Shown one piece after another: positions 20,777-33,163 of a DNA stretch of 64,000 bases. Origin of the DNA: Sporothrix humicola (Eukaryota; Ascomycota; Sordariomycetes; Ophiostomatales; Ophiostomataceae). The position numbers and the translations under genes were made by a program. The stretch lies in the NCBI GenBank assembly GCA_021396245.1, contig WNYE01000016.1:372001-436000 (forward strand), in the 5' to 3' direction. The number at the start of each line of letters is the position of its first letter. Within the stretch, counting starts at the first letter, position 1. The notes beneath the pieces were generated by a model, which was not told the DNA's origin, made no database searches, and worked only from the letters and a program-made list of their open reading frames with translations.

Positions 20777-23140
20777 GCAGGCGTGAGGGCACCAACAGAT
20801 AGAGTATAGATGTACGAATTATGAATATATCCATTTTTGACATTGCAGTAGAGTACTTTCTTCTTCCAAAAGAAATATATGCAGGGATATGCAATGCAGA
20901 TGCAGATGCAGATGCACATCGTGATGGCTACGTGGCAGGTGTTGAGATGCAATCGACAGTGAGAGCTGAAAGTGAGGTCAGCTGTGGTGGAGAAAAAGAA
21001 ATGGTCCTTCTCCCTTCTTTTCTTCTTCTTCTTTCCACTTAAAGTAGAATCATGATCTTTGAATGACCTTTCGAATGTTTGCGATTTTGCATTCGGCCGC
21101 AATTGCTAGGCGTTCAGGATAAGGGTTGACTCAAAGCCAAGACAATGGCCTTCTCATCGCGAAACATGGCGTTTTTCTTATTTCCCCTTGTTTAGGGTGC
21201 CCAAAAATACATAATTACTCATGCGTTGCCCACGCTTTTCTCGTGTTTTGCACATTGTCTCTTGTGTTTGTGCCACCAACACGTTCCATGCTGCTGGGTC
21301 TTTGTGAGAAGAGAGATCGTGGTGTGTTACCCAGAAGTGCAAGTACGAGCTACAATTATCCTGGCAGACAGACATCCCATTCGTTACGGACAATAAAGGT
21401 CACGTTCCGGGAAAACACATGTCTGATCTGATCGGACGAGCAGATTGCTATTAATCGATCCTGTATGTTATTTGACCGTATAAGTATATTACTATTGTTT
21501 CAAACATAGAGAGAAACGCACGGAAACGCACGGGAAATTTAAATGAGAGCGGAGTGATTTGAGTTTGGATGGAAATTACCCAGAAAGACGGAAGTCTCCG
21601 GACATTTGCGTTCATTTCCGTCTTCTTTCCTGGAACCAGTACCCAAAACCAGAAACACCAATTACCAGAACAGACAAACTCAAACTGCGACGTGTTACCG
21701 GATTGCTGGGAATAAAGTGTAAAAGTGCTGGGAGACTGGATGTACGACTGGTCACTTTCTTGCGTGTGAAAGTCGATCATCGAAAGAAGAGAGCCAGCTC
21801 CTCGGTGCTTCCCCGCTCTTCCGACCTCTGCTTCCCAGCCATCTGTTCTAGGCCATCTGTTCCAGGCCGTCCGATACCGCCTTTTCGGCCATCTGCCCTT
21901 TCTGATGGTCACTTTTGGCCCCCAAGTCGTACCGAGTATTGTCTTGTTTCTGTCTCGTAGTTGTTATTGTTTTTATCTTTTTTGTTTTCCACGAATTTAC
22001 AATATCCCACCAGTCCTGTTGGGTCGCCGAGGTCGAGACCAGATCCTGTTTTCTGTCACGTTGTCTCTTTTCACAGTCACAGTTCCCAAAAATGAGGCGA
22101 CCCGCCGTGCTGGGCCGCCCGCAAAAAAAGCCCAGAGGAAAGGGAAAACGAGAAAACTGAAATCTGCAAGTGTCTGCCGACGTGGCCATATTCTTATGCA
22201 CATGCACACCATCCAATCCACAGTGCTGGTACTCTTGTGTACTCGACTTGACGGTGTCCATCCGTTTTACGTCGTACTTTGAGCAGACTCTTCTTTGGCT
22301 GTCTCACTGCTTTTGGAGAGTACATGCATTAGTTGATTCCTTCTTTTCCTCTTCTCTGGCCTCCTTCTCGGCGGCCATCTCGTCGTTTTTACACTTTCAT
22401 GTATCTTTGCCTGTATGAAAGTATTTTGCCCCGTGCTGGCCGACCAAATCCGGGCCCATTCGAAAGGTCAGAAAGTAATAACAGAAAAGAAAAGAGGGTG
22501 AGAGTGAGAATGGCAAGAAAATAATAAGATTGTACAATAACAAACACGGACACGGACACAACACTCGGCCGAATTCATGGCCACAATCACGATGCACTTC
22601 CCACTATCGTCTTTGCATTTTAGTGCCTTGTCGTCTCGTTCTCGACCCCGGATCTCCTCTCTTCGGTCCGCCGTTCGTCTCGCCTCGCCTAGTCAAAAAA
22701 AGTAGTGTCAACGTCAATGCAAACGCCAACACCACGCCAAAGTAGCTCGATCCTAGCTCTCCCTCTGAACATCGCCGTTCGTCCCTGTTGGAGCTAAAAG
22801 CTAGGAGGAGGTGATCTACACCGACCTGCCCCTCTCCTCGCCGAGCTCCCCAGCTCCCCAGCTCCCAAGTTCCTCGTCTTTTGTTTCTGGACCTGTCCCT
22901 TTTCTTTTCTTTTATTTGTCCTCCCCCATCCCCCGGTTCATTCTCACCCCTCGCTTATCCATTCTGTCGGGACGAGTGCGCCGGGAACGACAAAACAGTG
23001 ACAACGACTGTGGAATATTCCGTTTTCTCATCTTTTACCCTTCACTGTCAATTGTTCTTTTACATTTCTTCTTACTTTCTTTCCTCGTCTTTTTCGCTCT
23101 CTCTTTTGTTTATTTTCCACATCATCTTCCCTACCTCCCC
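20777..23140. other. Intergenic: VPS15 3' region and methyltransferase leader
   Basis: About 2.4 kb without a recognisable gene. The left part is AT-richer and probably holds the VPS15 3' UTR. A hexamer tandem TGCAGA lies at 20895-20916. The last 330 bases before 23141 are very C+T-rich and open in the methyltransferase frame back to 22811. Their Ser/Phe/Leu-rich translation looks like leader sequence rather than protein. Confidence 0.5.
20895..20916. repeat. Hexamer microsatellite (TGCAGA)n
   Basis: About three and a half perfect copies of TGCAGA in the 3' flank of VPS15. Confidence 0.8.
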
Positions 23141-24253
23141 ATGGACGACACCGACTTTATTGAGCCGGCGTCGGCGTCGGCGTCGGTCTCGGGCTCGGTC
23201 TCTGGGGATGACGATACCTCGTCCGTCTTCACGACGGACCGCTTCGGCGGCATCACCTCCGACTACGACCCGACGCTCAACCACACGGCTGGATCCCTCG
23301 TCGGGTCCGTAACGGACAGCGTCAACGAGCACGTCTACGAAAACGGGCGGCGCTACCACCGCTACAAGTACGGGAGATATCCCATCCCCAACGACGACAC
23401 CGAAGCTAGCCGGGAGAATGTCCGCAACGCTTTGTTCTCGGAGCTCTTGGCCGGCGCCCTCCACCTCGCCCCCATTGGCGACGGCCCGCAGCGCATCATG
23501 GACGTCGGCACGGGCTTTGGCGACTGGGCCATTGACGCCGGCGACCACTACCCGAGCGCTCGGATTACAGGCATCGACCTGTCGCCCATCCAGTCCGTCT
23601 GGATCCCGCCCAATGTCGAGTTCGTCGTCGACGACGTCGAGGACAATGCCTGGATCCACGGCAGCGACTTTGACCTGGTGCACTTTCGGATGGTCGCCGT
23701 TGTCCTCAAAGACCCGGCGCGGGCGGCCAAGACGGCGTACGACCACTTAAGAGGGGGCGGCTGGGTCGAGTTCCAGGAAGTGTACCCGCGGATCGGCTGC
23801 CAGGACGACACCCTCGAAAACCCTGAGGAGTACGTGGTCACCCGCTTCTATCGGCTGGCCTCGCGGGTGCTGCGCCGGCAGTACGGGTGGGACCTGTTTG
23901 CGGCCGAGCGGCTGCCCCAACAGCTGGAAGACATTGGATACGTCAACGTGCAGCGCCGCGTCTGCCATGTCCCCATCGGCTACTGGCCCAAAGATCCGCG
24001 GCGGATGCAGCATGCCTTTCTGTTCGAGGAGACGCTCAACGAGTTTATCGCCGCCATGCGCACGAAGCCGATGAGCGGGGGCATCGATGTCGAGCTGGAG
24101 GATGGCGAAACAATTGTGATGACCGCCGACGAGGTCGATGCGCTCTGTGACGAGGTGCGCGCCGCTCTGCGCGACAAGCACGTCCACGCCTACATCCCCT
24201 TCCACTTTATCTGGGCGCAGAAGCCGGAGGGACAAAGTCAGTCGGGCGGTTGA
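23141..24253 (+). CDS. SAM-dependent methyltransferase, LaeA-like family (intronless copy)
   Basis: 370 residues from the ATG at 23141 (MDDTDFIEPAS). The frame is open further upstream, but that part is pyrimidine-rich leader. After an acidic, Ser-rich N-terminus comes HVYENGRRYHRYKYGRYPIP, the usual entry of the fungal LaeA-like/TAM family. The SAM-binding motif I is RIMDVGTGFGDWAID, followed by acidic motif II (ITGIDLSPIQ), motif III (FVVDDVED) and DLVHFRMV. GGGWVEFQEV is the typical post-motif strand. The C-terminus has the family's PIGYWPKDPRRM segment and ends in HFIWAQKPEG. Some members regulate secondary metabolism, but most have unknown substrates, so no specific role is assigned. It faces a second family member, tail to tail, at 25229-26772. 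Confidence 0.9.
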   Translation: MDDTDFIEPASASASVSGSVSGDDDTSSVFTTDRFGGITSDYDPTLNHTAGSLVGSVTDSVNEHVYENGRRYHRYKYGRYPIPNDDTEASRENVRNALFSELLAGALHLAPIGDGPQRIMDVGTGFGDWAIDAGDHYPSARITGIDLSPIQSVWIPPNVEFVVDDVEDNAWIHGSDFDLVHFRMVAVVLKDPARAAKTAYDHLRGGGWVEFQEVYPRIGCQDDTLENPEEYVVTRFYRLASRVLRRQYGWDLFAAERLPQQLEDIGYVNVQRRVCHVPIGYWPKDPRRMQHAFLFEETLNEFIAAMRTKPMSGGIDVELEDGETIVMTADEVDALCDEVRAALRDKHVHAYIPFHFIWAQKPEGQSQSGG

Positions 24254-25228
24254 CGAAAGAAGGAAGAGAAAAGAAAAGTTGAGGAGAAGAAAAGAACGAC
24301 AACCACCGATATCAAACAATGACGAAAGTCTAGGCCTGCTTACCGGCCACGTGGACCGGGACTGGGACTAGACAGTCATGTCTCACAGAGTCAAAGAACT
24401 GCAAGACTCCAGACTCGAAGAAGGAACCAGCCCGTGGACTTGGGCCACACGGCATTTTTCAAGAACTCTCGGTATTCGAGTCGGTGTGCATCATCAGCTT
24501 TCATGGGCCCCCTCAGTTTCCAGCCCCAAGCTGTCTATTGGTCGTGGAGCGAGAGCCCTCGAAAAAGGAGGGTTGCAGTCAACACAGTGACTATTGGCTT
24601 CAGAGGCTGTTGTTGGACTGTGATGGGAAACCGAGTCTGGGCAGGCAAGAAATCCCCAACAGTGAGGGGTCAAGTTGAATCGAAGAAGGATAAAAGGCAA
24701 AAGGCAAAAGAAGATGCAGCAACTTACCAACCTGCGTTACACAGCATGGAGCTAAAAAGAGAGCTGCATCGCGGACGGCCATCCGTTGGGCTGGCGAGAG
24801 GAGAGTGCCCACTCTTCTCTTTTCTTGGAGTGTCGCCGACCTGCTGTTTCGTCACTCTTTTGGTCACAGTCTCTTGTCACTTGTCGTTTGTGACAGAAAA
24901 TGTGTACGTCCCCAATGGAGTCATGTGCAGAGACTGTGCAGCTGGATTGCGTTGCTTTTGCATCACACCTGACGAGCCAGTCGCATTTTCCATCTTGCCC
25001 AGAAAAAGGAAATAAAGATGGACCGACGAGATGCCAAAGACGACGAGCCGTTGTGCGGCAAGAAAAGAGAGTAGAAAAGCAATTATACCAAATTTAAATC
25101 CAAAAATATCATATTGAATATGGGCCAAAAATTATCCAAATGCCATAATGTCCAAAGACTGGAGGTGAAAACGATGTCGCGCCCTACACTCAAAGGCGCT
25201 TCGCACCTTTGAGGGATCCTTTGTGGGA
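24254..25228. other. Intergenic between convergent methyltransferase genes
   Basis: Nearly 1 kb between two stop codons. It should hold both 3' UTRs. No gene, RNA or long repeat is recognised. Confidence 0.5.
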
Positions 25229-26772
25229 TCACGGCTTCCGCCCATAAGTCACGAACAAATCAAAGTACGTGTGGTAGCTCGGGTTCCACATGTCTTGCTG
25301 CACCTCCGCCGTAAAGCTCGTCACTTGCTCCAGCGTCCAGCCCAGGAACCGCGTGCACAAGGCCAGCGTCATCGTCTCGACGCCCCTCGAAAAGTTATCG
25401 CGCACCAGGAACCCGAGCCACTTCATCCGCTCGTTCTTGGGCCACCGCCCAATCGGCCACTTGTACGGCACGCGCACAATGTCCACGAACCCGGCCTGCG
25501 CCATGAGCTCGGCCGCCTTGCCACAAGTGTCCAGCAAGTAGCCGGACCGCACGCTGCCCTCCACCATTATGTCCGACCACTTTTGGAGCGCGCTGTCGGC
25601 CGGCAGCGACCAGTCGGCGCACTTGAGCGGGAAGTCAATGTCCTGGACCTCGACCCAGCCGCCGCTGTTGAGGTATCTGCTTGTGTTAGGATTGGAGCAA
25701 TATTTATTTGGTGGCCAGAACAGGAAACCTACTCAAAGGCCTGCTCGTAGAACCGCGGCCAGTTGGTCAGGGCACCGCACATCATCTGGACGTGAATGTA
25801 GTCAAAATTATACGAGAATGTCCACGGCTCCTCCAGGTCGTCTATCTCGAACGATACATTGGCCGGGGCGCTGCAACGTGTTAGCTGTGTTCTTTATCTT
25901 TGTGAGGAAATTTAAATAGTTGTCAGTATCGTGAACGTACTATCGACGGATAGCGGCCAAGTCGACGCCAATGACATGCGACTCGGGATGGCGTTCAGCT
26001 GGCGGTGTATTAGCAAGGTCCCTTTAGAACAGTTCTAGACTTGCCATATATTACCAGTCCATCACGTACCAAAGTCGACTGCCCAGTTGCCGGCACCACA
26101 GCCGACATCAAGAACTCGATCGATCTTTGTGAAAGGCGCAAAGGAGAGCTCTCCAAACGTATAGAGACAAATCACATATTGAAATTCTAAACAATGTTAG
26201 ACCGGCGGACTTTAAAAAATCATGTTTGTGCCACATAAGAGACAAAATGTACTCACCCTGCCGTTCAAGTTCTTGTTCGTCTGTTGGTAAAAGGTACTTG
26301 CCTTCCTTGAAGGCATGGTACTTACGCCCGTTCTCATGGCGATGGTGAATGAGGCTGGAGCGAAGAGACGCGGTCGACGAGTACACCGACGCGACCTACA
26401 ATGAGCACATAATTATTTTCGTGGTCAGCACAGCTGATCCAAGGTTTCACTGCGTGACAATCTGTGCAAGAGGAGGGGCAATCAACAATATTTCGTAGTG
26501 AAATGCTACTCTTGCTTTGTCCGATGCGTTGGCAAGATACGTCACGCAAAAGGGGGGCATCCGTGGGGGACTTGACGAAAAGAAACCTCATAATTGGAAT
26601 AAACTTACATCGCCGATAGCAGAATCTACATCGTTGTTGTCAACCAACATCTATGCGCTGTTAGTTGCTGCATACAAAGGTAGAAGATGTGCATTTAATT
26701 TTGAGCCTCACTCACATCATTGTCGGGTTCCAAAAGGAAATCCTCATCGAGGTCGTGATTTTGGACAGCCAT
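25229..26772 (-). CDS. SAM-dependent methyltransferase, LaeA-like family (seven-exon copy)
   Basis: Seven exons on the minus strand: 26716-26772, 26609-26650, 26257-26395, 26070-26186, 25941-25998, 25733-25870 and 25229-25676, giving 332 residues. All junctions keep frame. Donors are GTGAGT, GTAAGT, GTGAGT, GTACGT, GTACGT and GTAGGT, with clear branch points (for example CTAAC, GCTAATAC). After MAVQNHDLDEDFLLEPDND comes the family entry HENGRKYHAFKEGKYLLP. Motif I is RVLDVGCGAGNWAVDFAERH, then HVIGVDLAAI, VSFEIDDLEE, FDYIHVQMMCGAL and SGGWVEVQDIDF. The C-terminal family segment is WPIGRWPKNERMKWLG and the protein ends TYGRKP. The substrate is unknown. It is homologous to the neighbouring intronless methyltransferase but clearly diverged, and the two converge. 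Confidence 0.9.
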
Positions 26773-29530
26773 GGTTGCTTTTGGTATCTTGGGCGGCAGG
26801 GGTGGTGTTCTCAAATTTGAAGGATTCTCAAACCGAAGGCAGATATCAAGATGGCTCAAAAGATGGTGGGTTGCTGTGATGGTGATGTTTCGCCGTTTTG
26901 TCGGTATATGAGAAGCAGCAGCGGCTGCTATGCCTTGGTTGGACGCTTCCAATCAAGGTCGGTAACCGTAGGTTTTCCAGGGTCCCAGAATCCCAGAACG
27001 CAAAAGGTTCGATGTGGGATTTGGGTGGAAGAGAGGGGGGGATGGAAAGAGGGAGGTGAAAAAAGGTAGATTGGAGTGAAAGATGTGATGAAATCTGCCT
27101 GTGAGGAGAAAAGAAGGAATCGAGAAAATCACGTTATAGCTGTCTGGAGGCGGGCCCTCAGTTCTTATATATCTCTCTCGGTTTTGTTACTCTGTCGTCT
27201 TGTTGTTCTCTGATCAACCGTGTCAACCTATCTTTGGTTCTCGGGCTCGCTTGTTTTCTGGCTTCCTTTCTCGTTTCTGTAGATTAATAAACAGCCTGAG
27301 ATAAACGACGGCAAGAAGAGACGAGGACGCTTTCTCTTCTTCTTCGTCAAGGTAGGTCGGGGCGTATGTAGTCAGGGTGCTCAGGACAACATTGGCTGCA
27401 CAAACGACAGAAAATGAGATGCCCGAAGTCTGCGTTATGAAGAGAAGCGAGAGGCACTGGTTGGTTCGTTCGGGTGAGATCATGGCCGCCGGGGGAGCAA
27501 GCTGCGGAGACGGGCGGGCAGCAGCAGGAGAAAAGAGACCCAGCAGGTCTAGATAGAGTAAAGAGAAACAGGACAACAGGACAACAGGATGCGTAATAGA
27601 CGCAGCTCGGGCGGGTCACGGCGGATCAAGCGAGGTGGCCGACGCAACGCTGAGTAGTCCGTATGAGAGAGATGGAAAAAAAACGAACAAGAAAGTGACA
27701 GGATAGAAGAAAGTGGGTGGAAGGGAGAGAGAAAATAATGAGACAAGAATACACGGAACGAATGAAGCGTAAGAAGAGTAGAAGCGAAACGAAATAGGAA
27801 AATTAGACGAAACAACAACCACAAAAAAGGACCACAAGAATCATAGAAACCATAGGAATATATTGGCAACAACCAGGCCAAAAGGCGAGTGCTCAGATTT
27901 CTTTAGCAACACCAGCGGCACCGACAGTGAAGTTGCATATAAGCGATAGGCCTACGAGCAGTAGACAGAGGCTTGAGTAGCACAGGCAACCAGGCCCTGA
28001 GAGCTTCTGTAAGCGGTGTTTTCCCCCTCCTTTTTAGTTCGAGTTATACCGGTTTGGAATGATGATTGCGTTGTTTTTTTTGAAAGAGGAGTTGTTGGGT
28101 TGAGAAGAGAGGTTGCTTCGTTGCCAAGATAAGCTCACCGGATCTGCTCTGCCTGTCGATCTTGATCTTGATGATTTTCAACGGTTGCTCCTGCTCTCCC
28201 GTGGCGCGGTGAGCAGCGAATGGGGGAACAGGAATTTGATCGAGTCGGCGGAGTACGGGGGGCGCCGTTGTGACACGTAGAGATTGAGAGAAGCAAGATG
28301 CCGGCATGAAGCTCTCACCGACGTAACAGTGGGAAAGGAATAAAACAATATCTCAAAGGGGATAAGAGGAACAAAAATAGGCATGGGGAAGAGAATTAAA
28401 GAAGAGAAAAAACAACGTGGAACAAGTACTGTGTAAAGATGCAACCAAGTAGAGAGTACGTGGTACTCCGTATAGATGGAAATGTTGGCATGCAAAAGAG
28501 AGAAAAGGGGATGAGAATACCGGAAAATTATGGGACGTGTGAAAGGTGAATAGTACGTCGTACAACTGAGAAAATGAGAATATGAGAAGTGACTTGGCAA
28601 GGGAGTGAGAGGGTACGCAGCGCAGAATAGACGAATGCAATAGTCACCCCATTATGCAGCCTCTCTGAACACAGATGTGCGGCTGGCAACAGAGATTTCT
28701 TTGCAAAGATGCAGTTGGTGACAAGGGTTGAGAGCGAGACGTGGAATACAAGAGAAGAAAGTGGTGAGAAGAGGAGTGCAAAAGAAGGAAACGAGCAGGA
28801 AAGGTTGAAGCGAGGCCAGGAAAGCCCAGACTTAAGCGAGAAACGACTGTAGCGAACACAAGCTACTAGACGAAGAAAGGTGTTGTAAAGTGTTGTAGAC
28901 CGCCGAATGTGAATATGATTATCATGGGATTGGGTGCCACGACTGGAGTAAGCCGTTGTTGGAATTGGTGCCGTGTTAGTGGAAGGCCGGCATAGGCTGA
29001 CTGCTTGTTGGAACTGAGGGCCAAGAAATGTGAATGTTATAAGAATAGAAGATGTCATGAGCTAGATTGAAAAACATTTGGAGACACGAAACGAAAAAAA
29101 AGTGGGAGTAATCGAAACAAAAAGGGGGCAACATGGCAAAGAAAGAATGCGAGGAAAGTGCCAGGTCGTACTTTCCTTTCGAACGCCATGTTGCACTGAT
29201 TTCTGGCAAGGAAAGAGCCAACATGCAAACTGGCCTTCATTTTGAAGGAAAAAAAGGAAGCAACGCGGGACACGGTCTGCAGAACCCACTCAAAAAGAAA
29301 ACAAAATGCTACAAGGGACGCCGTTCGCGGCTTCCGCGTATACAGAGCTGCATACTCCGAGCAGGTGCAGCACAACCGGCAACCAGTCGCTGTTTCCCAA
29401 AACGCCGCATTTTGCTTTTTTTGCCCAGGCAAGAGCGGGGGTGGTGATGGGGGCCGGCGGTTGCAAGCTGAGGGAGGAAAAGAGGGGGAGGTTTTTTTTT
29501 TATATCAAGGGATAAAAAGCAAATAGAGGC
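26773..29530. other. Gene-free, pyrimidine-rich on the minus strand: probable promoter/leader
   Basis: From about 27050 to 29050 the minus strand is strongly C+T-rich, so it gives many Ser/Leu/Phe-rich minus-strand frames (for example 28528-29058) with no recognisable domain. This is the composition seen upstream of other genes in the window. It fits an extended promoter or leader of the methyltransferase starting at 26772, or of an unrecognised non-coding transcript. No RNA gene seen. Confidence 0.4.
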
Positions 29531-30378
29531 AAAGACGAGACGAAAATAGACACATCGAAAAGAAAACGAAGGAAACAAGAGGGTACGGGCAGAAACAGAA
29601 GTGGGTGGTCAGGTATCACAAGCCTGGCCAGGCCATGAGAAAGTAATATGGAAGGAACGAGGTCGGCCGAAAGCGCAGTTGATGATGTCCTGAATGCAAG
29701 GATGGTTCGTGGCAGGCACGATACTGGTGTACTCTTTCCATTTGCGTCAATCCTCGTAGATATCTTGTAGGGAAGGAGGGACCGAGATGTTGGGAAAACG
29801 CAAGGCAACGGGACAGAAAAGGCAAGAACGACCAAAACAAAACAACAAAGTCCCCTTTAAGAAGGAGCGGCATCCCAACAGATGCCCCCTTTTGCTGTCG
29901 GATCCCGTCAACTTGCTTCACTCAATTCTCTGTCCTCTTCTCGTTCTTTTCTTCATCTCATCACGGTGGACAGCAAAACATCAGACCGCCATGCCACGCG
30001 AATCCTTCGACCATCACGGCGTACAAAGAACCACCGACTTTCCTCAGTACGACATGTCCCAACCTCAACACCCCCGGTGGTTTATTCTCTGAGACCCTTT
30101 CTAGACTCCGGGACACCGCAAGTTCGTGTCTTGGGCCAGGAGCACGCTTCTAGAAAACGCCCTTGATCGGGCTCTGGACACGTTTTTGTGCGCCCATGGG
30201 CTGACACCATAATTTCCCTCTCTCCGAAGCCCACCTCTGTTGTCTCCGTCTGAATCTGACTGTCCGGAGGTCAAAGTCCGTGATACTCGAGAGAGAGAGA
30301 GACATGGTATGGCCAGAAACAGTCAAGTCTAGGAGCAACAAGAATGGCTAAATCACCGCTGATCAACTCAAACACGAC

Positions 30379-30405
30379 GGGAAGGATGGGAAGGATGGGA
30401 AGGAT
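30379..30405. repeat. Tandem repeat, three copies of GGGAAGGAT
   Basis: Three perfect adjacent 9-base units followed by GGGG. Non-coding surroundings. Confidence 0.85.
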
Positions 30406-30964
30406 GGGGATGATCTGCCTAGCTGCCGAGCTGGAGACGGTCCTTTTGACTTGAGTGGAGAGGACATGCTCGCTATTCACTTCTTCTCAAGCAGCCATTT
30501 CTCAACGACATGGCCTCAAATGGAATGGCTGTCTGTCCTTAACGTCGACGCAAGTGCTGTGGCAGAATCTGCAGAGAGCAAGAGTATGTGGGGCTTGAAC
30601 CGGAGTCTTGAGGGGAGGAAGGCCCGACAGAGGGCAAAGAAGAGGGAAAGAAAAAGAGGACAGGTAGAAGAAAGTTTGAAGAGGGAAAGCGGAAAACACA
30701 CAAAACGACCGCCCTCGTCTATCAAGTCTGCTTTCGGTCGTCGAGGGCTTGCCATTTCCACCAAAATGGAAATCTGTGGCTGGCAAGAGGTGCACAAGAA
30801 ACTATGGGTCGGCCCCTCGTTTACCCTCTCGAGCATCTTTTCTCGCCCTCCTCGCCGTCCTGATCTTCCCATCCGTCAGGCCAAGCATGCAAATGCAGCT
30901 GCTAGTCCTGCCACGCCCAGCTAAAGAAGGATGATTGCCCGCCGGCAAAGAGCAAGGGGAGCGG

Positions 30965-31066
30965 AACGGGACCCTATTGGAGCTTTGGTGGAGCAACCCC
31001 GGTCGGCGGACCCGTTTCCCGTTGAGGACCCGATTAGGAACCCGTTTCCGTTGAAAACGGGACCCT
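30965..31066. repeat. Cluster of paired short direct repeats
   Basis: AACGGGACCCT occurs at 30965-30975 and again at 31056-31066. Between them, CCCGTTTCC followed by (C)GTTGA occurs at 31011-31025 and 31041-31053. The CCCGTTTCC elements are partly complementary to the flanking AACGGG elements, so stem formation is possible. No known element is recognised. Confidence 0.6.
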
Positions 31067-33139
31067 CTTTGGGTGCAGTTTCTCCATTTTGTTCGTTTAC
31101 ATGGCAGGTCTCGGCCGCCTGTCAAAACCATCAATGATTGGCACAGCCAGTCTGGCTGGCTGCACCCATCCAGCTACTACTCCGTACTTTTGCGAACAAA
31201 GAGGTGTTGCGTTTTGCATCCTGGCTACTTTTGCGCCAAATTGCCGCAGAAAAGAGACGACAACAGAAAGATTTATGTCAGGTGTTGATGGAAGCAAAAG
31301 AGGCATTGGGCAAAAGTGCAGGGAGACCTCACACAAGAGAGATTAAGGCACAGAACTGGCATATTTTTGTGCATATTGTTTCGTTGTCGCCTCCGCTCCA
31401 AATGAAAAGTAGCGGAACTGGTTCAAAGCACTGGTGCTCTTGTGCATGCTTTTCGGCACTTCCCACTTCCATGGATCTCTGTTCAGCTCCTCATGAGATG
31501 TGGGAGCTTACGCAATGTTGCGTCGCATTGCCCATTGCACTGCAACCTGTGTGTGCAGAGAGCGGAATGGGCAGTCGGCAACGGGCCTATTGTTTTCTGT
31601 CCCATTCATTGTCCCCTTGTTTGGCAGGCTCTGCGTCTGCATTTGCGTTCGTCTCAGTTATCATTTGGGCACCGACTGGTTCGACTGGTCAGAAATGGAT
31701 ACTTGTGCGATCATGGACTGTCCTCACAAGAAGAGGAGAGCCGACGTGCAGCCAATACAACTTGTCGGGGCTCATTGTCCTTCCTATTTTGTTCTCTTTT
31801 GTTACGTCGCCTATGGTGCCGTGTCCCGCCATCCCATCCTCCCAGCTGGCACCTGGTACCCAATAACCAAAGCATCGGAAACTGAACCTGCCGTTTGGTT
31901 GGTAAACCAGGCAGAGAACCGACAAAAAAAAATTCCCTAGGACCCCAGAAAAGAGAACCAAGAACCGCCAGGCAGAAAGAACAATGACTCCAACAAGCAA
32001 CAGTAGCCGAGAACTACAGTGCATCATCGGCAAAAGCGGCCCCCATTTGGATGTCCCTTTCCCGATGTTGCAACACAACCTCACGATACCACTTGCGAGT
32101 GATTTTGCACAAACCGCAGCTGTTTATGCTTCCCTTTTATTCATTGAAATGGATGCACAAGTGCATGATGAAAAAGCAAGTCCAGCGCTAAGAGCAGTCA
32201 ATGGCATCCCTTTTTTGTTGATGGCTGCAGGCGGGAGCGGGGGCCAACGTCCTTTCTCTCTCTCTCTCTCTGTCGACGCCCTTTTTATATCTGCCTGCCG
32301 CTCGTTGGTCCATGAGAAGAAGAAACGACAATGAAAATGAGAACAATATGGGGCCAAAAAGCTGGCCCCACAGCACCAACCGCCACGAATGCAACCTTTT
32401 AACGACATCCATGCCCTGGTATCAGAAAGAGGGATAAACCCCAGTTTCTACTGTTGCCAATGGCAGGCAGGACAAGGAGGACAGGGCGTCTTTTCTTTTT
32501 ATCACGGCATCCGTTTGTTTCTCCTGTTGTCTTCGCCATGCCGATCCCATGCTCCTTTTGTACCCAATTTCAACAAAAACAAAAGCCATGTCACAGCTGA
32601 GCGGGTGATCGTCTGGGCGGGCGTTGGCCGAATAGAAATGCAGAAGCAATCTTGAAAAGACAAAACGAGACAAAAAACAGACACACATATACACACTCTC
32701 TCAGAAACGGACAAAGATGGACCGGATGGACCAGTCACCGAGAAGGTGACGACAAAGAGCAAACAAATGTGATGGCTGCCCCGAGAGTCAAGGGAGGGTA
32801 GACTGCCGACCCAACGACTGGCAAATGCCATTCACCGGAACCCAAGGCTTGTTGGCGTTTGCCCGAAGACTGTTGGAAAGAGGATATATTTTGCGACGAC
32901 GGGTGATGGGTGCCCCGAAGGAGCGGATAATGCAAGTTGGCGAGTCATACGATGTACCTATGAGAATGATGGCATTTCCGCCTCGTCTGTCCTGGGCTCA
33001 TACGAAGCCAACCCCGTCATGCAGTCTGTGGTCTGCAATCCCCTTTCGAGTATGTGACGCTGCCGGCCTGCCTGCCTTTTCCAGCTTCGGCTGCAGACTG
33101 CAAGTCTATGTGGACTGCAGTTGTGTCAGACGCACATTT

Positions 33140-33163
33140 GTGCATTTCCTGGTGCATTTCCTG
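33140..33163. repeat. Twofold 12-base tandem duplication
   Basis: GTGCATTTCCTG occurs twice in direct succession and is followed by GTGCAT. Non-coding. Confidence 0.75.

Noticed and set aside
22811..23140. 110-residue N-terminal extension of the intronless methyltransferase
   Set aside because: The frame is open, but the translation is Ser/Phe/Pro/Leu-rich from C+T-rich leader, and the family normally begins with a short acidic N-terminus as at 23141.
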